Shown here piece after piece: positions 1-20,425 of a stretch of DNA of 64,000 nucleotides. Location of the stretch: the NCBI GenBank assembly GCA_003260075.1, contig QLIY01000065.1, forward strand, positions 137,463 to 201,462. Direction: 5' to 3'. Within the stretch, counting starts at the first letter, position 1. Every line of letters starts with the position of its first letter. The DNA is from Phallusia mammillata (lineage: Eukaryota > Chordata > Ascidiacea > Phlebobranchia > Ascidiidae). The notes beneath the pieces are model-generated. The model ran no database searches. It saw only the letters and a program-made list of their open reading frames with translations, and was not told the DNA's origin. Both the position numbers and the translations under genes were made by a program.

Positions 1-1143
1 GGCAAATACAAAAGTGTCCCTGCACACATGTTTCCATTACAAAGTTGGATACTTTGTCAACCATTTTTTAGTTAAAGAAGGAGTTTGTATGTTGTTCTTA
101 GACACACCAAACCGACATAAAAATTGATGGGATCATTTTTAGATCAAGAAAAACATATATTTTGCCTGTATTGCTGAATTCGACCTTTAAAGTTTAAACC
201 TTCTTGTTTTAGATTTTTGTACATCAGCATACCCTGCCTTATATATAAGTATACTAAAAAAAGAACTAGGAAAAATTAAAACAAAAAAATTACCTGCCCC
301 CCCCCCCATCAGCATACCCTGCCTTATATATAAGTATACTAAAAAAAGAACTAGAAAAAATTAAAACAAAAAATTACCTACAATTGCTTTCAAAGTTAAA
401 CCTAAATGCAACTCGGATTTTAACTAACAGCAACTAACCTTTTCACAGGTGACAGATGGCAAAAACAAGACGGCTGCAGCCGTTATTAGGGTAAACATTT
501 TTCTCACCTGACAACTACAAAATTTACAGAAATCGAAACGTTACCAAAGAGTTGGGATCGAGAATTTATACGATTACGAGCTGCATCATGGTGCGGAGAC
601 ATGTCATTTCGATAAAGTGTATTAACGGTTTTGTACGTAAGGTTTAGTCTAAGCACATGCAATTTTTAAAAAAAGGTCAGAACACATGTAATATACTTCC
701 TTTCAAAAGAAAAACTAAAAGAAATCCACTTGAACTTAGATGTTGGTTTGTTTGATTGTTTCTGTTCATCTTCACGTTTGCACTTTTGCACCTTGATTTT
801 CTAAAACCCATTCAACCATGACAGAGGTCGGATGATCGAAAGGAATTTTGACGGCAGAAGATTTACTGCACTTTGTTCATTTGTTGGCTTTTTGGTAATG
901 GCTGATATTTAGAATGAAAATGTTACAGCTTGTTTAAAATATGAATCTTTCTGTAACAGAAAGTGATTGTCTTGTTGCAGTGACGAAAGTGGTGGTGACT
1001 GTTGGCGTATCCACATGCCCCACCATTTTATAACCATCTGATTACTGATTCTATAAGTCAGTTTACTTCAGACTTTCAGAGGAACCAAAGTCGATATCAG
1101 GGTAGAATAAAAACCTTTTGTTTTTTGTTAAATTAATGTTTTT
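1..1143. other. Upstream region, no secure gene
   Basis: No reading frame here can be assigned to a family. It holds the first poly(C)-separated duplication (222-379). Two short stretches look like exons on the + strand: 448-489, which is open in one frame and lies between a CAG acceptor and a GTAAAC donor, and about 981-1041, which follows TTGCAG and ends in a stop. An AATAAA-type signal lies at 1106-1111. These could be the 3' end of an upstream gene running in the same direction as RABIF, but the peptides are too short to name. Confidence 0.3.
222..379. repeat. Direct duplication split by poly(C), 11 nt
   Basis: Copy 1 is 222-295 and copy 2 is 307-379, starting with CATCAGCATACC. They are separated by C(11) at 297-307. 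The copies differ by a few single-base changes and small indels. Confidence 0.85.
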
Positions 1144-1186
1144 GTGAATTGTTGCTGCCTTTCTTTGACATGTACTTTAGCCTATA

Positions 1187-1200
1187 TTTATTTGTCACAG
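1187..1200 (+). promoter_or_regulatory. Possible trans-splice acceptor before RABIF
   Basis: A pyrimidine-rich stretch ending in CACAG lies 21 bp upstream of the RABIF ATG, with no matching coding exon upstream. In tunicates many mRNAs receive a spliced leader at such acceptors. This is an inference from position alone; no leader sequence can be seen in genomic DNA. Confidence 0.3.
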
Positions 1201-1221
1201 CCCTTTTGTTTAAATTTAACC

Positions 1222-1578
1222 ATGGCTGAAGGTAACATTACCAATACCGCTGTTATTCAATGTGAAAAGTGTGGTTCAATTATTTTACAACCAAAAACAG
1301 CTGTGTGGAAGGAAATTGAAGATGGCATTTTTCTTCCACCAATGAAGAAATGCGACGGGGATGGTGAAACTGGGCATAAATTTTGGACAGTAACAGACAT
1401 GTTTTCATTTGAAAATGTCGGCTTTTGTAACACTGTAAATGATGTTAAGTATTTAGCATGTGCTGATTGTGAAATTGGCCCGATTGGTGCTCATAAGTTA
1501 AGTGATAAAAAGATATTCTATGTTTCTCCACTGCGCGTCAAGCTGGCTGATGAAGACAAAAATCCAGTAAAGAGCTGA
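1222..1578 (+). CDS. RABIF: RABIF/MSS4, Rab nucleotide-release factor
   Basis: A single-exon gene of 118 residues; the mammalian protein is about 123. MSS4 binds exocytic Rab GTPases in the cytosol and stabilises their nucleotide-free form, acting as a slow exchange factor or Rab chaperone. What is seen: the two zinc-binding CxxC pairs at C14/C17 (CEKCGS) and C80/C83 (CADCEIGPIG), plus the family segment FENVGF before YLACADC. The ATG at 1222 is chosen because MAEGN starts just before the conserved core. The frame is open upstream to 1144, but a CAG acceptor-like site at 1198-1200 suggests that mRNA starts, or is trans-spliced, just before 1222. The next gene starts 302 bp downstream on the same strand. 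Confidence 0.92.
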   Translation: MAEGNITNTAVIQCEKCGSIILQPKTAVWKEIEDGIFLPPMKKCDGDGETGHKFWTVTDMFSFENVGFCNTVNDVKYLACADCEIGPIGAHKLSDKKIFYVSPLRVKLADEDKNPVKS

Positions 1579-1880
1579 CTTATCTGAGTTTCATATGCAA
1601 AACCCCATTCCCAGTTTCTCTTCTCTTACAGTATAGACACATATTACAAAGCAGAACAACCTTTCACAACTTGGTTATGCTTGTGTCATACCATGGACCC
1701 GATATGTATTTATTATTTATCCAAAGTTGAAGTCACCCTTGCAATTAAGCTGCTGTTTTGTTTGTGAAATGATGCATGTTGTATTGTATTTTTGTGATCA
1801 TCTGACCAACCATGTCTCTATTTTTGTGTGTAGGTGTGAATTTGTAACTGGCATATGTGGCATACACTTAAAAGAACACA

Positions 1881-9421
<7,541 letters not shown>

Positions 9422-11667
9422 TATAACGCCAGTTTGGGTTTAGATTTAAACTTTTTTGAACACTATTGAATCGTTTTGTATGATAGCTTTACATTGACAG
9501 ATAAGAACACAAAAAACGTTGGATCTTAAAATTTAACAAATGCCCATCAAAGGACTTCTGTACAAATTTGGCATTGCACCTTGTTTCTTGTAGCTGTTCG
9601 CATGGGTGATTGAGGCGTTTAGGTGTGACTGTAAAGAATGTAAAGACGCACGTCGCTTGCAAGTCACACTCTTTTCGTTGGTGAAATTGCGTAGAGCTGG
9701 GAATGCCTAATTTCCAGTCATTTATGTCGCTTGCGTTTGCCCTGACAACGTGAGACGTGCCTTTCCTTTATTTTTCCATAGTTCGAGTAAATCCTGCCAT
9801 GGCTGGTTGCTCGTACATTATTTGGACAAAATTGCGTCACAACCTGCCGATCACGTGACTAAGCCATTGCGCGTCATAATTTGCACGAAATTATGCAAAA
9901 CTGCAGTAGGATACAGATGTGCCAGTTTGAGAAATACAGCATTTTTCCATGCTTACTGACCGATTTTGTTAGTTTATCCCTGTTTCTTTAGGATAGTCAT
10001 AAATCAACATGCGCAACATATATGCTGCGTGTAATTGCTCTGTTACGAAAAGAGAACTGCTTAAAACCCGGGAAATGTCCCTATTCTCTGCACCTCCTAT
10101 GGTATCTTTTGTGTAGATGTGTTTTCAAGAATTGCTGAGATAAAACACATTAACCCTAAATGCAAAACGACAATTTTGCCTGTAATAATCTAACCCAGTT
10201 ATTTTTGCCAATTATTTATTTTATCCCACTTCGTTTTTTTCCCATTTACTTTAATTCGTTGCGTGTTGCACTTAAACAACGTCATGCAGGCGCTACCTCT
10301 ACAGCTGCGGATTGTACAACACCAAAGCTCGATGTTGTGCTGTTTATACTATTAACTCCGCTTCGCTAAAGCACAAAACCACATTGCCGTGCCAAGTACA
10401 AATGAAACCGGTATCGATTTCATGATTTCAATTACTTTGCCATGTTTGTTGTTTTAAAAGCCTCAGGGTCGGTTTGTATATTTCATTTGCTAATGGGAAA
10501 GTATAGCCCTCCTTTATTAAGAAATATGTCACATATTTTGCTGCGTCTTGAAACCAACCCTGAAGATTTTATTCTTACATATGCAAATGCAATCTAATGT
10601 TAGAAGAAAAAAAACTTTAATGCCTTTAACCTATGACTTGTCATACTTCAATTTTACATTTGCAGCAACATTCACTTCTTAACGCTGCAGTATCGTTCCA
10701 GCAAGAGCCAAATATAATACTTTCGCATTGTGATTCTATTTCTACCCACCGAAGGTGTTCGCCTACAGAATGCTTAGTTTTCTTGTGTTTCGTGAAACCA
10801 AAGCAAATTTCTCCATATAAAAGCCACATTACGTTTTTTTGCCTTCGTTGCAACGATCATCCACCGAAGCTTGGTGCCAACTACTGTGAATATATCACAT
10901 GCAGTGATTAACTTATTGGGAGCATGGCTGACAGCAAATACTAACTTAAACATTGGTTCTGTGTTGCTCTTTGTATACTGTTGGTTGTGTCACCATGCTT
11001 CTGTATTGTTTCTATTGCCTCCAGTGTTATGTCATGCTTCTGTGCACGGCTCTTTTTTCATTTCGTTGTTTTGTCTCATCACGATCGCTTGGCGCTTGAC
11101 GTGTAGGCGATCTTTTTTGTGTGTATTGTTATTAGGTGATTCGAGGCTGTTTTTTTTAATCCAGTAGTTTTAGCAAACGGTGGTTGGGACATCGCACGTA
11201 GGATTTAATTGACAAGTCGCATACTTTGTTGCACCGACGCAACAGAGTGTTTTTATTCTGAAAACTTAACAGAAAATAGGCAGGCAATGTCTGAATGCGT
11301 TACTCTCGTCAGCAAGTCTGCTATCGAGCTGCCAGTTTTTATTGCAAGTCCTTTGAATAATTGTTTTGGTCTTCTATTTTTGGGGGTAACCTGGTAACTT
11401 TAATTTAGTTCAACCTATCAGATTCCACTAAGTTTAAGCAGTGCCGCTTTAATTTCTTGATAAGGGAAGCACAAGTTGCTGAGGCAGGGTTAGGACCGAC
11501 AACTTTGGACACAAGGCGGTTACGCTAACCAATCGGCCACCCCACGGACCTAGAATAGATCACCAAACACCTGCAATAAATTCTCACAAAACCAATATTA
11601 TATTGTTTCAAGTCAAGCAAAACTCCAATAATCTATATATAAAACACAGCATCTCCAACAATATTCA
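9422..11667. other. Convergent intergenic region
   Basis: This is the space between the 3' ends of the USP gene (+) and CFAP54 (-). Short open frames occur on both strands but none shows a family motif, a plausible splice pattern or sustained coding character. The only structured item seen is a tRNA-like stretch near 11475-11547. Confidence 0.6.
11475..11547 (-). repeat. Degenerate tRNA-like/SINE-like sequence
   Basis: On the minus strand the stretch reads like the 5' half of a class II tRNA, with box-A-like TGGCCGATTGGTTAGCG, then a box-B-like GGTCCTAACCC about 30 nt later. The anticodon arm does not fold cleanly and the box B departs from consensus. A tRNA pseudogene or tRNA-derived SINE head is more likely than a working gene. 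Confidence 0.4.
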
Positions 11668-14600
11668 CTAAACCGGGCATAGAAGTTGTAACAGCCATTT
11701 GTACATGGGATGTCCCGAATCAACACAGCATCCAATGATAAATAGATCGACTAGACTTTGGGCGGTTTCTAATGTGATATCAAACGGCATCTGGGATATT
11801 GGTTCGTCCGAACTTGAGATAAGACTGACAATCTGATTGAGGAGATGTTTCCAGTCTTCCTCCAGCTGCGCATCAATAGTAACCACCACTGAGCCCCGTT
11901 GACTCTTCCTCCTGCGTGACGTTACTTCGCTTTGAGCGGCAACGCGCCCGAAAAATTCTTCCGTGCGCTGCACAAAAATGATGTATTAAAGTGAAATCAA
12001 CCGCGCAGTTTTCCGGTGATTAGTGTTGTCTTCTGTTGAACATGCCAAAATTTTTTGGTGAAATATAAAAACTGTGCAAATTTGTGTACCGGCTGATTCT
12101 GTTGGCCTAGAGTTGTATGTTTTTGATTCTATACAAAACAATACATGGTAAAACCAGACAAAAACACACAGAGGGAGTTTCGTAGAACAGTGATGACACA
12201 AAAAACATGACTTATCGAGACAAGTCTCTGATTATTTGAATGATTCTTGAAATAATCTGCCGTACGATCGCAACTCAACGGCACGACCATCAAATACATC
12301 ATAATCCATAAGGTTAAATAATGAATGTTTGGTATTCACCTTTCTGAGCGCATTCACTTGCATGGAAATGTTTTGGAGAGTCTTGGTTGGGACTTCCCCT
12401 CTTCCACAATCCACTGTCGCCCCTTCAGCGTGGTAGACACACCACATGAGGGCGGTATTGCGTGCTCCCGGCTCTCGACTCCACTGGAAAGCTGCGTAGT
12501 TCTTGCCGCGCGGCAGGGCAGGCACATGACTGGATGAGTGGTAGGCGGGTAAACGCGAGGAAAGGTATTCGTGTAAAGCCCAGATGCGGAGCAGAAGATC
12601 ACCGCTGTTAAGTGGGAGGCGGACAGGTGTGGATTTAATAGCTGTTAATAAAAAAACAAATTGTCGTAATTAATGTAAGCTTGTAAGGAGCTCAACGTTC
12701 TTCCATGACAAAGGACTGTACGTATATATACCTATTTCCGACTGAGCAAATATAATTACGTTAAACATGTATGATGAAACAGTAGTGTGCGCTCTTTCTT
12801 GCTAGGTGCGTTCGAATGACAAAAACCGTCAATTACAGAAATACAGCTATAAAAATTCTCGCGAGTAAAACTTTGTTGAAAAAACAGTTTGCGATATTTG
12901 GTAAAATGCTTCTAGGCTGGTCTTCACCCACTGCCTCAAAAAATCATGTGAGTAAAACACATGAGTATGATTTCTTCACGGTGGTCAAAATGGATACGAA
13001 GCAGTGTAGGTTCAGAAAAATATTTTTTTACCGGGCTCAAATGACGTCATCCTATCGCTATCGTCGGAGTTCGACGGTGGTCTTTCGTCATCAAAGGTAT
13101 TGCCACTGGCAACCCCCCCCCCCCAAATATTTTTTTACCGGGCTCAAATGACGTCATCCTATCGCTATCGTCAGAGTTTGACGGAGGTCTTTCATCATCA
13201 AAGGCGTTGCCACTGGCAACTAACGAGGAAAGTCGAGATTTCCTGAAAATATATGCCCTTGTTAAATTTAAAATAGCAACATAATGAATGTCCAACATTC
13301 GGGTAAGCTATTAAACGTTAGAATACATAGAACATGTGGGACCTCTCTTCAGTAGCCTACACATTCGGATTAAATACAGCTTGAATTGTTGGTACCTTTG
13401 CAGTAGCACATAATACATTAGAACATGTATCCAGGTCAGTTCACTGTTTCCAGACCGAACCGCGTTCAGAAGCGGTTCCACAGTGATGTCATCACCTGAC
13501 GATGACGTCCACGGCAGGTTTGTATGATCAGTAGTAAGATCGAGCAAAACAAAGTCAGGCAGTGCCGCTTTATCTTCGGGATTAAATGTCAGAGCTGTGA
13601 CCTGTGAAAGTTTGATCAAAACATGGCCTAAAATTTGCAAAAAAATAAAATACCTAAAGCCTCAATAAACTTTGCTTACTACGGTATACATTTTGGGTTG
13701 AGCACGTATCTACCGATAAAGTTATGTTAAAAAATAAAAGCATTTTCAAACGTCAGACCAAAAAATATGTTTTGGGGATAATAAAACTTAAATTCGTAAA
13801 CGTGTCCAAGATAATCATGTAGGAACCAAAGCTTTGTTTGTTTGTTTGTTTTTTGAAGTGACCCCCCCCCCAAAATATGTTTTGGGGATAATAAAACTTA
13901 AATTCGTAAACGTGCCTAAGAAAATCATGTAGGAACCAAAGCTTCGTTTGTTTGCTTGTTTTTTGAAGTGGACTGTAATGTAAGAAAATGTGGTTTGATA
14001 CCTGTGGGTTTCCAGGCAGAACTGCTCTCTGTTGGATTCCTCTCGCTGCGTGGTAAGCGGAGAAGAGGGCAGTAGCTACTCGCATTTTGGCCTGGGTCAG
14101 CTCGAGAGGTTGCGATACGACTCCCACGTCAAGAGAGAAGCTCCGTTGACTCGTATTAACCGGTAATCCTCCCGCTGACACGGATGGAGATGAAGATGCT
14201 CGGTCTAGTTCGGTTGGAGGTTGTGCGGCATTTGAATACTGAAAGACACGAAACATAGGTGTAAATATGAAATCTTAAATCATAGTAGTGTTATTTGGCA
14301 AGGCATAATTGGTGAAAAAGTTACCATATACCATGTTACTTGGCAATGCGGGGAAAAACACAAGTTGTCACAATTAATTCGAATACTTCCAATATTTTCA
14401 TTTAAAATGTTGATTGCACTGCATTAATCATACATGAAAATTTGGTCTAAAGGTGTAAGAAGAAGTTGTGTTTTCAGTAAAAATACCGATTTAAATTTTG
14501 AAGTTAGAAAATTTACTTAGTCGTTAATATGTGTTGTTACATGTTGATAACTTTGGTTGTAATATTGCAGCTACCTTTGTTTCTATTGTAACAAGGTCGA

Positions 14601-17031
14601 CCAGGGCTGTTTCGAGATGAGCTTGTCTGACTGTTGTAAGATCACTGGTCTGACCCTCGCTTAATTTAACAGCTTCGCGCAAGCTGGAGTGAGCCGCTTT
14701 TGACTGGTTTGAACCGGTTGGACCCGATGATGAACGAATCAGCATCCTTTGAACCTAGAACAGATGACATTTAAGTGTTCAAACCATGTAAAAGTTTAGT
14801 TAAGGCTTGACACAAAGATTCCATTGGTATACTGGCACTGCCATAGATAAACACAGACCTAGAAACATGAATATATATACCGGCATATATGTAATTTATG
14901 GACAAATACTCAAATATATACCACACACTGGGTCTATACCAGTTATATTTTGAAAAAGATGAAAGCAGTTTATTAATTTTTCCGCCTGTGTTTATTTCAT
15001 AGCGAGTGTTTTATAATAAGTAATATGCAGTTTTTGTTACCTTTCCTAGTTCAATTTGTATGTCTGCCATCAACTGCGTTTCCTTGCCGACAAACAGTGA
15101 GGATAGAGATCGTGCTTGTGTAAGTAATTGTGCTGCAACCTGCTCATCATCTCCAACTGATTCAGCTGACTAAAAAAATTCAACGTAGCAAAATTATACA
15201 TCCCATAGAATCTGTTTGTTTCAGGAAATTCTTATGTATACTTTTTTCTATAAAGGTATTTTTATGGGGAATACATATAGAATTAAGGAAATTTTTGTTT
15301 TACCGAAAAAACTCTATTATTTCGGAATTGTTTTGTTCCTCGGTTTATGATATTTAAAAAGGATGCTAACATATTGATAAACATCGTGTTAGTTAGACCA
15401 TGAGCCGGTTTATGTTGTACATACTTCTCCAAGCACGTCGGTAGTAAATAAAACATGCGTGTTTGTCCTGGGCCTTCAAACATTTACAAAGCACTCTTTT
15501 ATGTGTCAGGTAGTAGGCAGTTACCTGTAGCATTGCATGGGCGATTCTCAGTTTAATTTGTGCGAGCAGATTGGAATAAGTTGAATATATGTTACGCGGA
15601 GGAGATGACACAGTGGAGAGTTCGCCACCCGAGTCACAATGTGAGATTATTTCACCTTCTTGCATGGCCTTCAGCAGCAAAACCGAATGGGCACTCTTGT
15701 ATGAAATGATGCTCTGCGGAAAGGCAGCAAAGTTTACGAACAACAAACAACCACAAATAATGCAACGCAATTTGTTGACATTTTACTGGAATTACTTGAA
15801 ACAGCAAACTTTTCACCTAAAAGACAATTTTATTGTAACAATTAAACGGTTAGTGATTAAATACTCGTACTTTTAACTAAATAATACAATCTAAACCTTT
15901 ATTGATTGAACAACATAACACATGCAGCGATTGAAAAAAGCAGCCGTGTATAGCTAATGGTTTATCAACAGAAAGATGGTGCTCTAAATTTGAGTTAATT
16001 TACCTCTTGTCCTGAAGCTGAACCGGAAATAATTGAAAGATCAGCAAATCTTGTTGTACATTCGATCAGACCCAGTGCGGCTCGATTTGACAATTCTGCT
16101 TGTTCGTCAAGTGATGATGAAGCGTCTTCCAACATATGCATGCTCTCTTCTATCGAGATGCCATCCAAGGAAGAACCCTTTTTGAAAAGAAACAGTTGCA
16201 CAACAATCTTTGTTTATGTATTAAATAAATTGTAAAATATTTCTTCCCATTGTACAACTTTTTAATGTATCAAGGAGTGGAGTGGTCAAAATTGTTTATT
16301 TTAAATTCAAACATTATTGCAGTCAAATACTTCAAGTTGGGTTTGTGTTATTTCTCACTTCCCCCCTAAAAAAAACGTTTGTACCAAATATTATCCGTTG
16401 TAAAAATGACTGGACCCCCCCCCCCCAAATACTTCAAGTTGGGTTTGTGTTATTTCTCACTTCCCCCCTAAAATAACGTTTGTGCCAAATATTATCTGTT
16501 GTAAAAATGACTGGGCGGGTTTAATTACCAGTATAAGGAACATAGCTTGCATCTCAACATCATCACATGCTTCAGCCTCGGCCAGTCCCTCTGCACAGTA
16601 AAGTTGGACTTGAGAATGATCAAGAAGTCCGGCACTGTCTGGTGCAGTGCTTCCTACCTGTATTCACATTCAATCGTTTTTAACTGGGATTAATTCCAGA
16701 CTGTCCGCATGTACTTCAGTTGCACTTACCTTGCCCAGGCCCTTGATTTGTGTTGCTAAGGCCTGACACATCCGCAGACGACAATCTAGCCAGAGACGCG
16801 CGTTGAGGCGGGTGCGATACAACTGTTCCATTACCTGAAGAAAATCGATACTGTAACTGTACTGGAGAAGATATTACGACCAGTTGGTGATTTTTAATAT
16901 ATTTTGCTATTGGGACTTTTAGTTAATTCGGCAGCAATTGGTTTCTGCTTTCTGTTGATCCTGCCCACCAAAATGAAATACAAAGTGCTTACAACTAAAT
17001 GCTAGCTTTACCGGGTCGAATTTTCAAAAAG

Positions 17032-17095
<64 letters not shown>

Positions 17096-20000
17096 AAAAG
17101 CTAATCCAATTTTACGGCACGCAAAAAAACGTCTTTTGACAACCCCTTAAGGCGCAACACGCAACTTATAAAAACCTTTTTTCATAGCAAATATATCTTT
17201 AAAAGGATGCTATTTGGGTAACAAAAGCGCCACTATAGCTACACTGCTAAATGCGTAATGCTGCAAATTGATTTGAGATATTGTATACCCACAAACCTTT
17301 AGTAAACGTAAACACTGTGCATTTAACATTTAACATTTACCTTATTAATAGTAAGAGATATCAGTAATAAAAATGTAAAGTTAGAAAACACATGTAATCT
17401 TTTAAAATTTCAACTAACTTGATACGGTTCGGCTTGTGGTGATTGTCTTCGATTGCGTTCAGCAGATTGCGTTGATATTTTCTTCTTTCGTAAAGCCGAC
17501 CGGAGTTTCCTTGTGGTGTGACTCGGCAAATCATCGAACAAGGGCGAATTTTGCAAAACTTGGAGGGCTTGCAAAGCTTGTGCCGCACTTACAGTTGATA
17601 GCTACAAAAACCATAAAAATTGATGAGGTCACTTGGGAAAATGTCCTAAACTTGTAAAATGCGCCATTGATACAACTCTAAATTTTGTCAAATACTATTC
17701 ACATTCGGTACAACATTAAGATTGCCACCATTAATTTGATTGTTGATGCAACAACACCTAACCTACGTATTATTCAAAACTTTTTCACAAATACTTAATG
17801 TTACAGCAGAATCAAATCACGAGCTACAAGAAAATCTCATTTTTTGAGTATATCAACTAAAGAAAACAAATTACTTGTCTCTGTTGATAGATTTCGGAGA
17901 GTAAATAGTGTCCACTGACGAGCAAGTAGAGTTCGGATGACATCAACGCATCACTGGATGTTTCGAATGTGTGCGTCATCACAGCAGTCAAATGCTCAGC
18001 AACCGACAGCAGCATGCCTATCATTTATCAATAACAGTTGTTTTATTTGTAAACGAAAAATTATGTTTAACCTTTATTGAAAACGTCATAGAAATTGTCA
18101 GATCCATTGATCCCTATAGGTGCCTCGCAACCATTCTTTTAGTAGTTCCCTTTACACTGCTGTGTAATCGGGCTTATTTTCTGCTTTAATGGTTCTTTGG
18201 AAAACTTTATGCTTCACAATCCACTGCTGTTTTGCATCTTTTGTTCATGTAGTCTGTTGTTGCTTTTCTTAATACTTTTTTGTATTTTTGTTTGCATGCT
18301 AAAACTACAAAACTGAGAATACTGGTGAAATTTTGAAAGACCCAAAAGTTACAGACCAAGATGAAACATTCACCTTTCAGTAACTGTTGCCCCACAGGCC
18401 TTTCACGTTTCGTGAAGAGTTTGTTGACGTATTTTGATGCAGAGGCTGATGAGAAGGCACTGATGTTGGATCGCACATCATCAGACAAGTGTGGAAGCTT
18501 GTTTGAAAAAGATCCCGACTTTGGCGTCAACGGCACAGTTCTGTAATAAAAGCGCAAGTTATGAGTCGTGTGGTCAGTACCAACGTTTTTTTTCGACCGG
18601 GACATAAAAACACTTGTTAGGCGACATACATAACCAGGTGACAACGACCAAATAGGGTTTATCCTAATACAACTATAAGTTAGACTTCAACTGATTTTGT
18701 ATAATGTCGAGCTACACTGCACTAATACGTTAATGTTATGACTGGGAGTATGATTTCTTGGAATAATGTTATAAATAAACAACCAAAAAAAGTACTGTAT
18801 ATAAATCTAATATACAAAAATAGAACAAACAGGGGTGCAATTATTGACTGAATGTCACTCGGAATATCTGCTTGTTAACTCATGACCAAACCTCCCAGTC
18901 ACTCCCAGTATACAGCGCTCAAAATGCTTTTGTAATTCAACTAATATGTGGTCAGAACACTTGGTTGTCAAATATGAGACAAATTTGTTAATGTAAATTA
19001 TTCAGCATTTAAACCCAATATTTTAACAAAACATCTACCTGTGTTGAACTTCGGCTTGAAAATCAGGAGACACAAACTGGAGATCTTGTGCTGTTGGTTT
19101 CTCAGGTATTTTCGTTATGGAAGATGCGATGGAAGTCAGAAGACGAGCTTGGCCCAATGTTACTTCACAGGTGAGGTGGGGACCGTACAAAGTGGAAAGA
19201 GACGGTGATAAACGTTTGCTTGCTATCACCTCCATAGCCTGAACAGGGATTAATAAACGATAAACTAACATGTTTTGCAAAAAATAATTTTCTTTTATAA
19301 AAAAATGGTCATGTTTAAACTACATATTTTTTTCTGTGAATCCATCAAGCACTATTGTTTTACACTTGACACAATTATAGAAAAAAATATTAAAACAATT
19401 GTTGGATGTGTTAAAATCGTATGGTGTTTTTGTCAATATGAAAGATCTAAAACGTTGTCTTTCTATAAAATAAATCGGCCTGCTCATTGGCTTCGGATTT
19501 GTTTTTTCAATATGTTCAATATGGTTTTCAATAAACCAACCCCCCCCCCCCACAATTATAGAAAAAAATATTAAAACAATTGTCAGATGTGTTAAAAAAC
19601 GTTGTCTTTCTATGAAATAAATCTGTCTGCTCATTGCCTTCGGATTCGGTTTTTCAATATGTTCAATACGGTTTTTAATAAACCAACTTTTAAGTTTTCC
19701 ACGTCCTCAATCAATTTCTTTGTGTTGAAGGTGACAGTTGGCACAGGTGTGTCAGGTGACGCGTATGAGACGTCACTGGGATGAGGAAGTCGAACTCCGT
19801 ACAACAAGTTGATTGCTTCGTTGGTCGCCTCCTTGAACATGCGAAGGTCAATGAGGGCAGAAAGCTTTTGGCAACGACAATGAACCGATCTCTGAAGGTC
19901 CCTTAAATGTAACGGTCACAAAATGGAGTTAACATAAAGGAATCGTGTAATATTTTCACGGCAAAATAAGTCACACTTGTTTAGATTTAAAATACTTCAA

Positions 20001-20378
20001 TGCACGAAAGTGAACATACTGAAAATTTATAGAAAAAGTCAGATGCCAAAATCGTCTTTGCCATAACGGCTAATACAAAGCTATTTTCAAGTGGTGTTGC
20101 AATAAAACTTATCGCCTCAGTTCGTAATATATTTTAAACCCGATACTCTGGACCAAGGGCAATATGACATCACACATACATGACGTAATGACATTTGATA
20201 TTGACACCAAATTTTTAACAGTTGAAGCCCGTATTTAATTGGAACCTGTAGACTTGTTTTAAGCTGTGGTATAAATTTTGCGACTTTGTCCCATCAAAAC
20301 AGCCGGGTACTAACTGATCCTGGCTACTGCTGTTTGAAATCATTTCGAAGTTCATTTCAAAAAATAAAGTGAAAACAC

Positions 20379-20425
<47 letters not shown>

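Larger units (their letters stand above)
11668..18540 (-). other. CFAP54 exons 40-52
   Basis: Exons: 18374-18540, 17875-18017, 17419-17601, 16730-16834, 16529-16657, 16004-16177, 15525-15713, 15041-15169, 14575-14754, 14002-14238, 13396-13601, 12340-12604, 11668-11967. Exons 42 to 49 are all multiples of three and in phase 0. The exon 51 acceptor is placed at 12604, not at the upstream AG (12642), because only that choice matches the phase of exon 50. Confidence 0.66.

Noticed and set aside
14524-14745. A separate short minus-strand gene
   Set aside because: It is one exon (14575-14754) of the CFAP54 model with matching phases on both sides.
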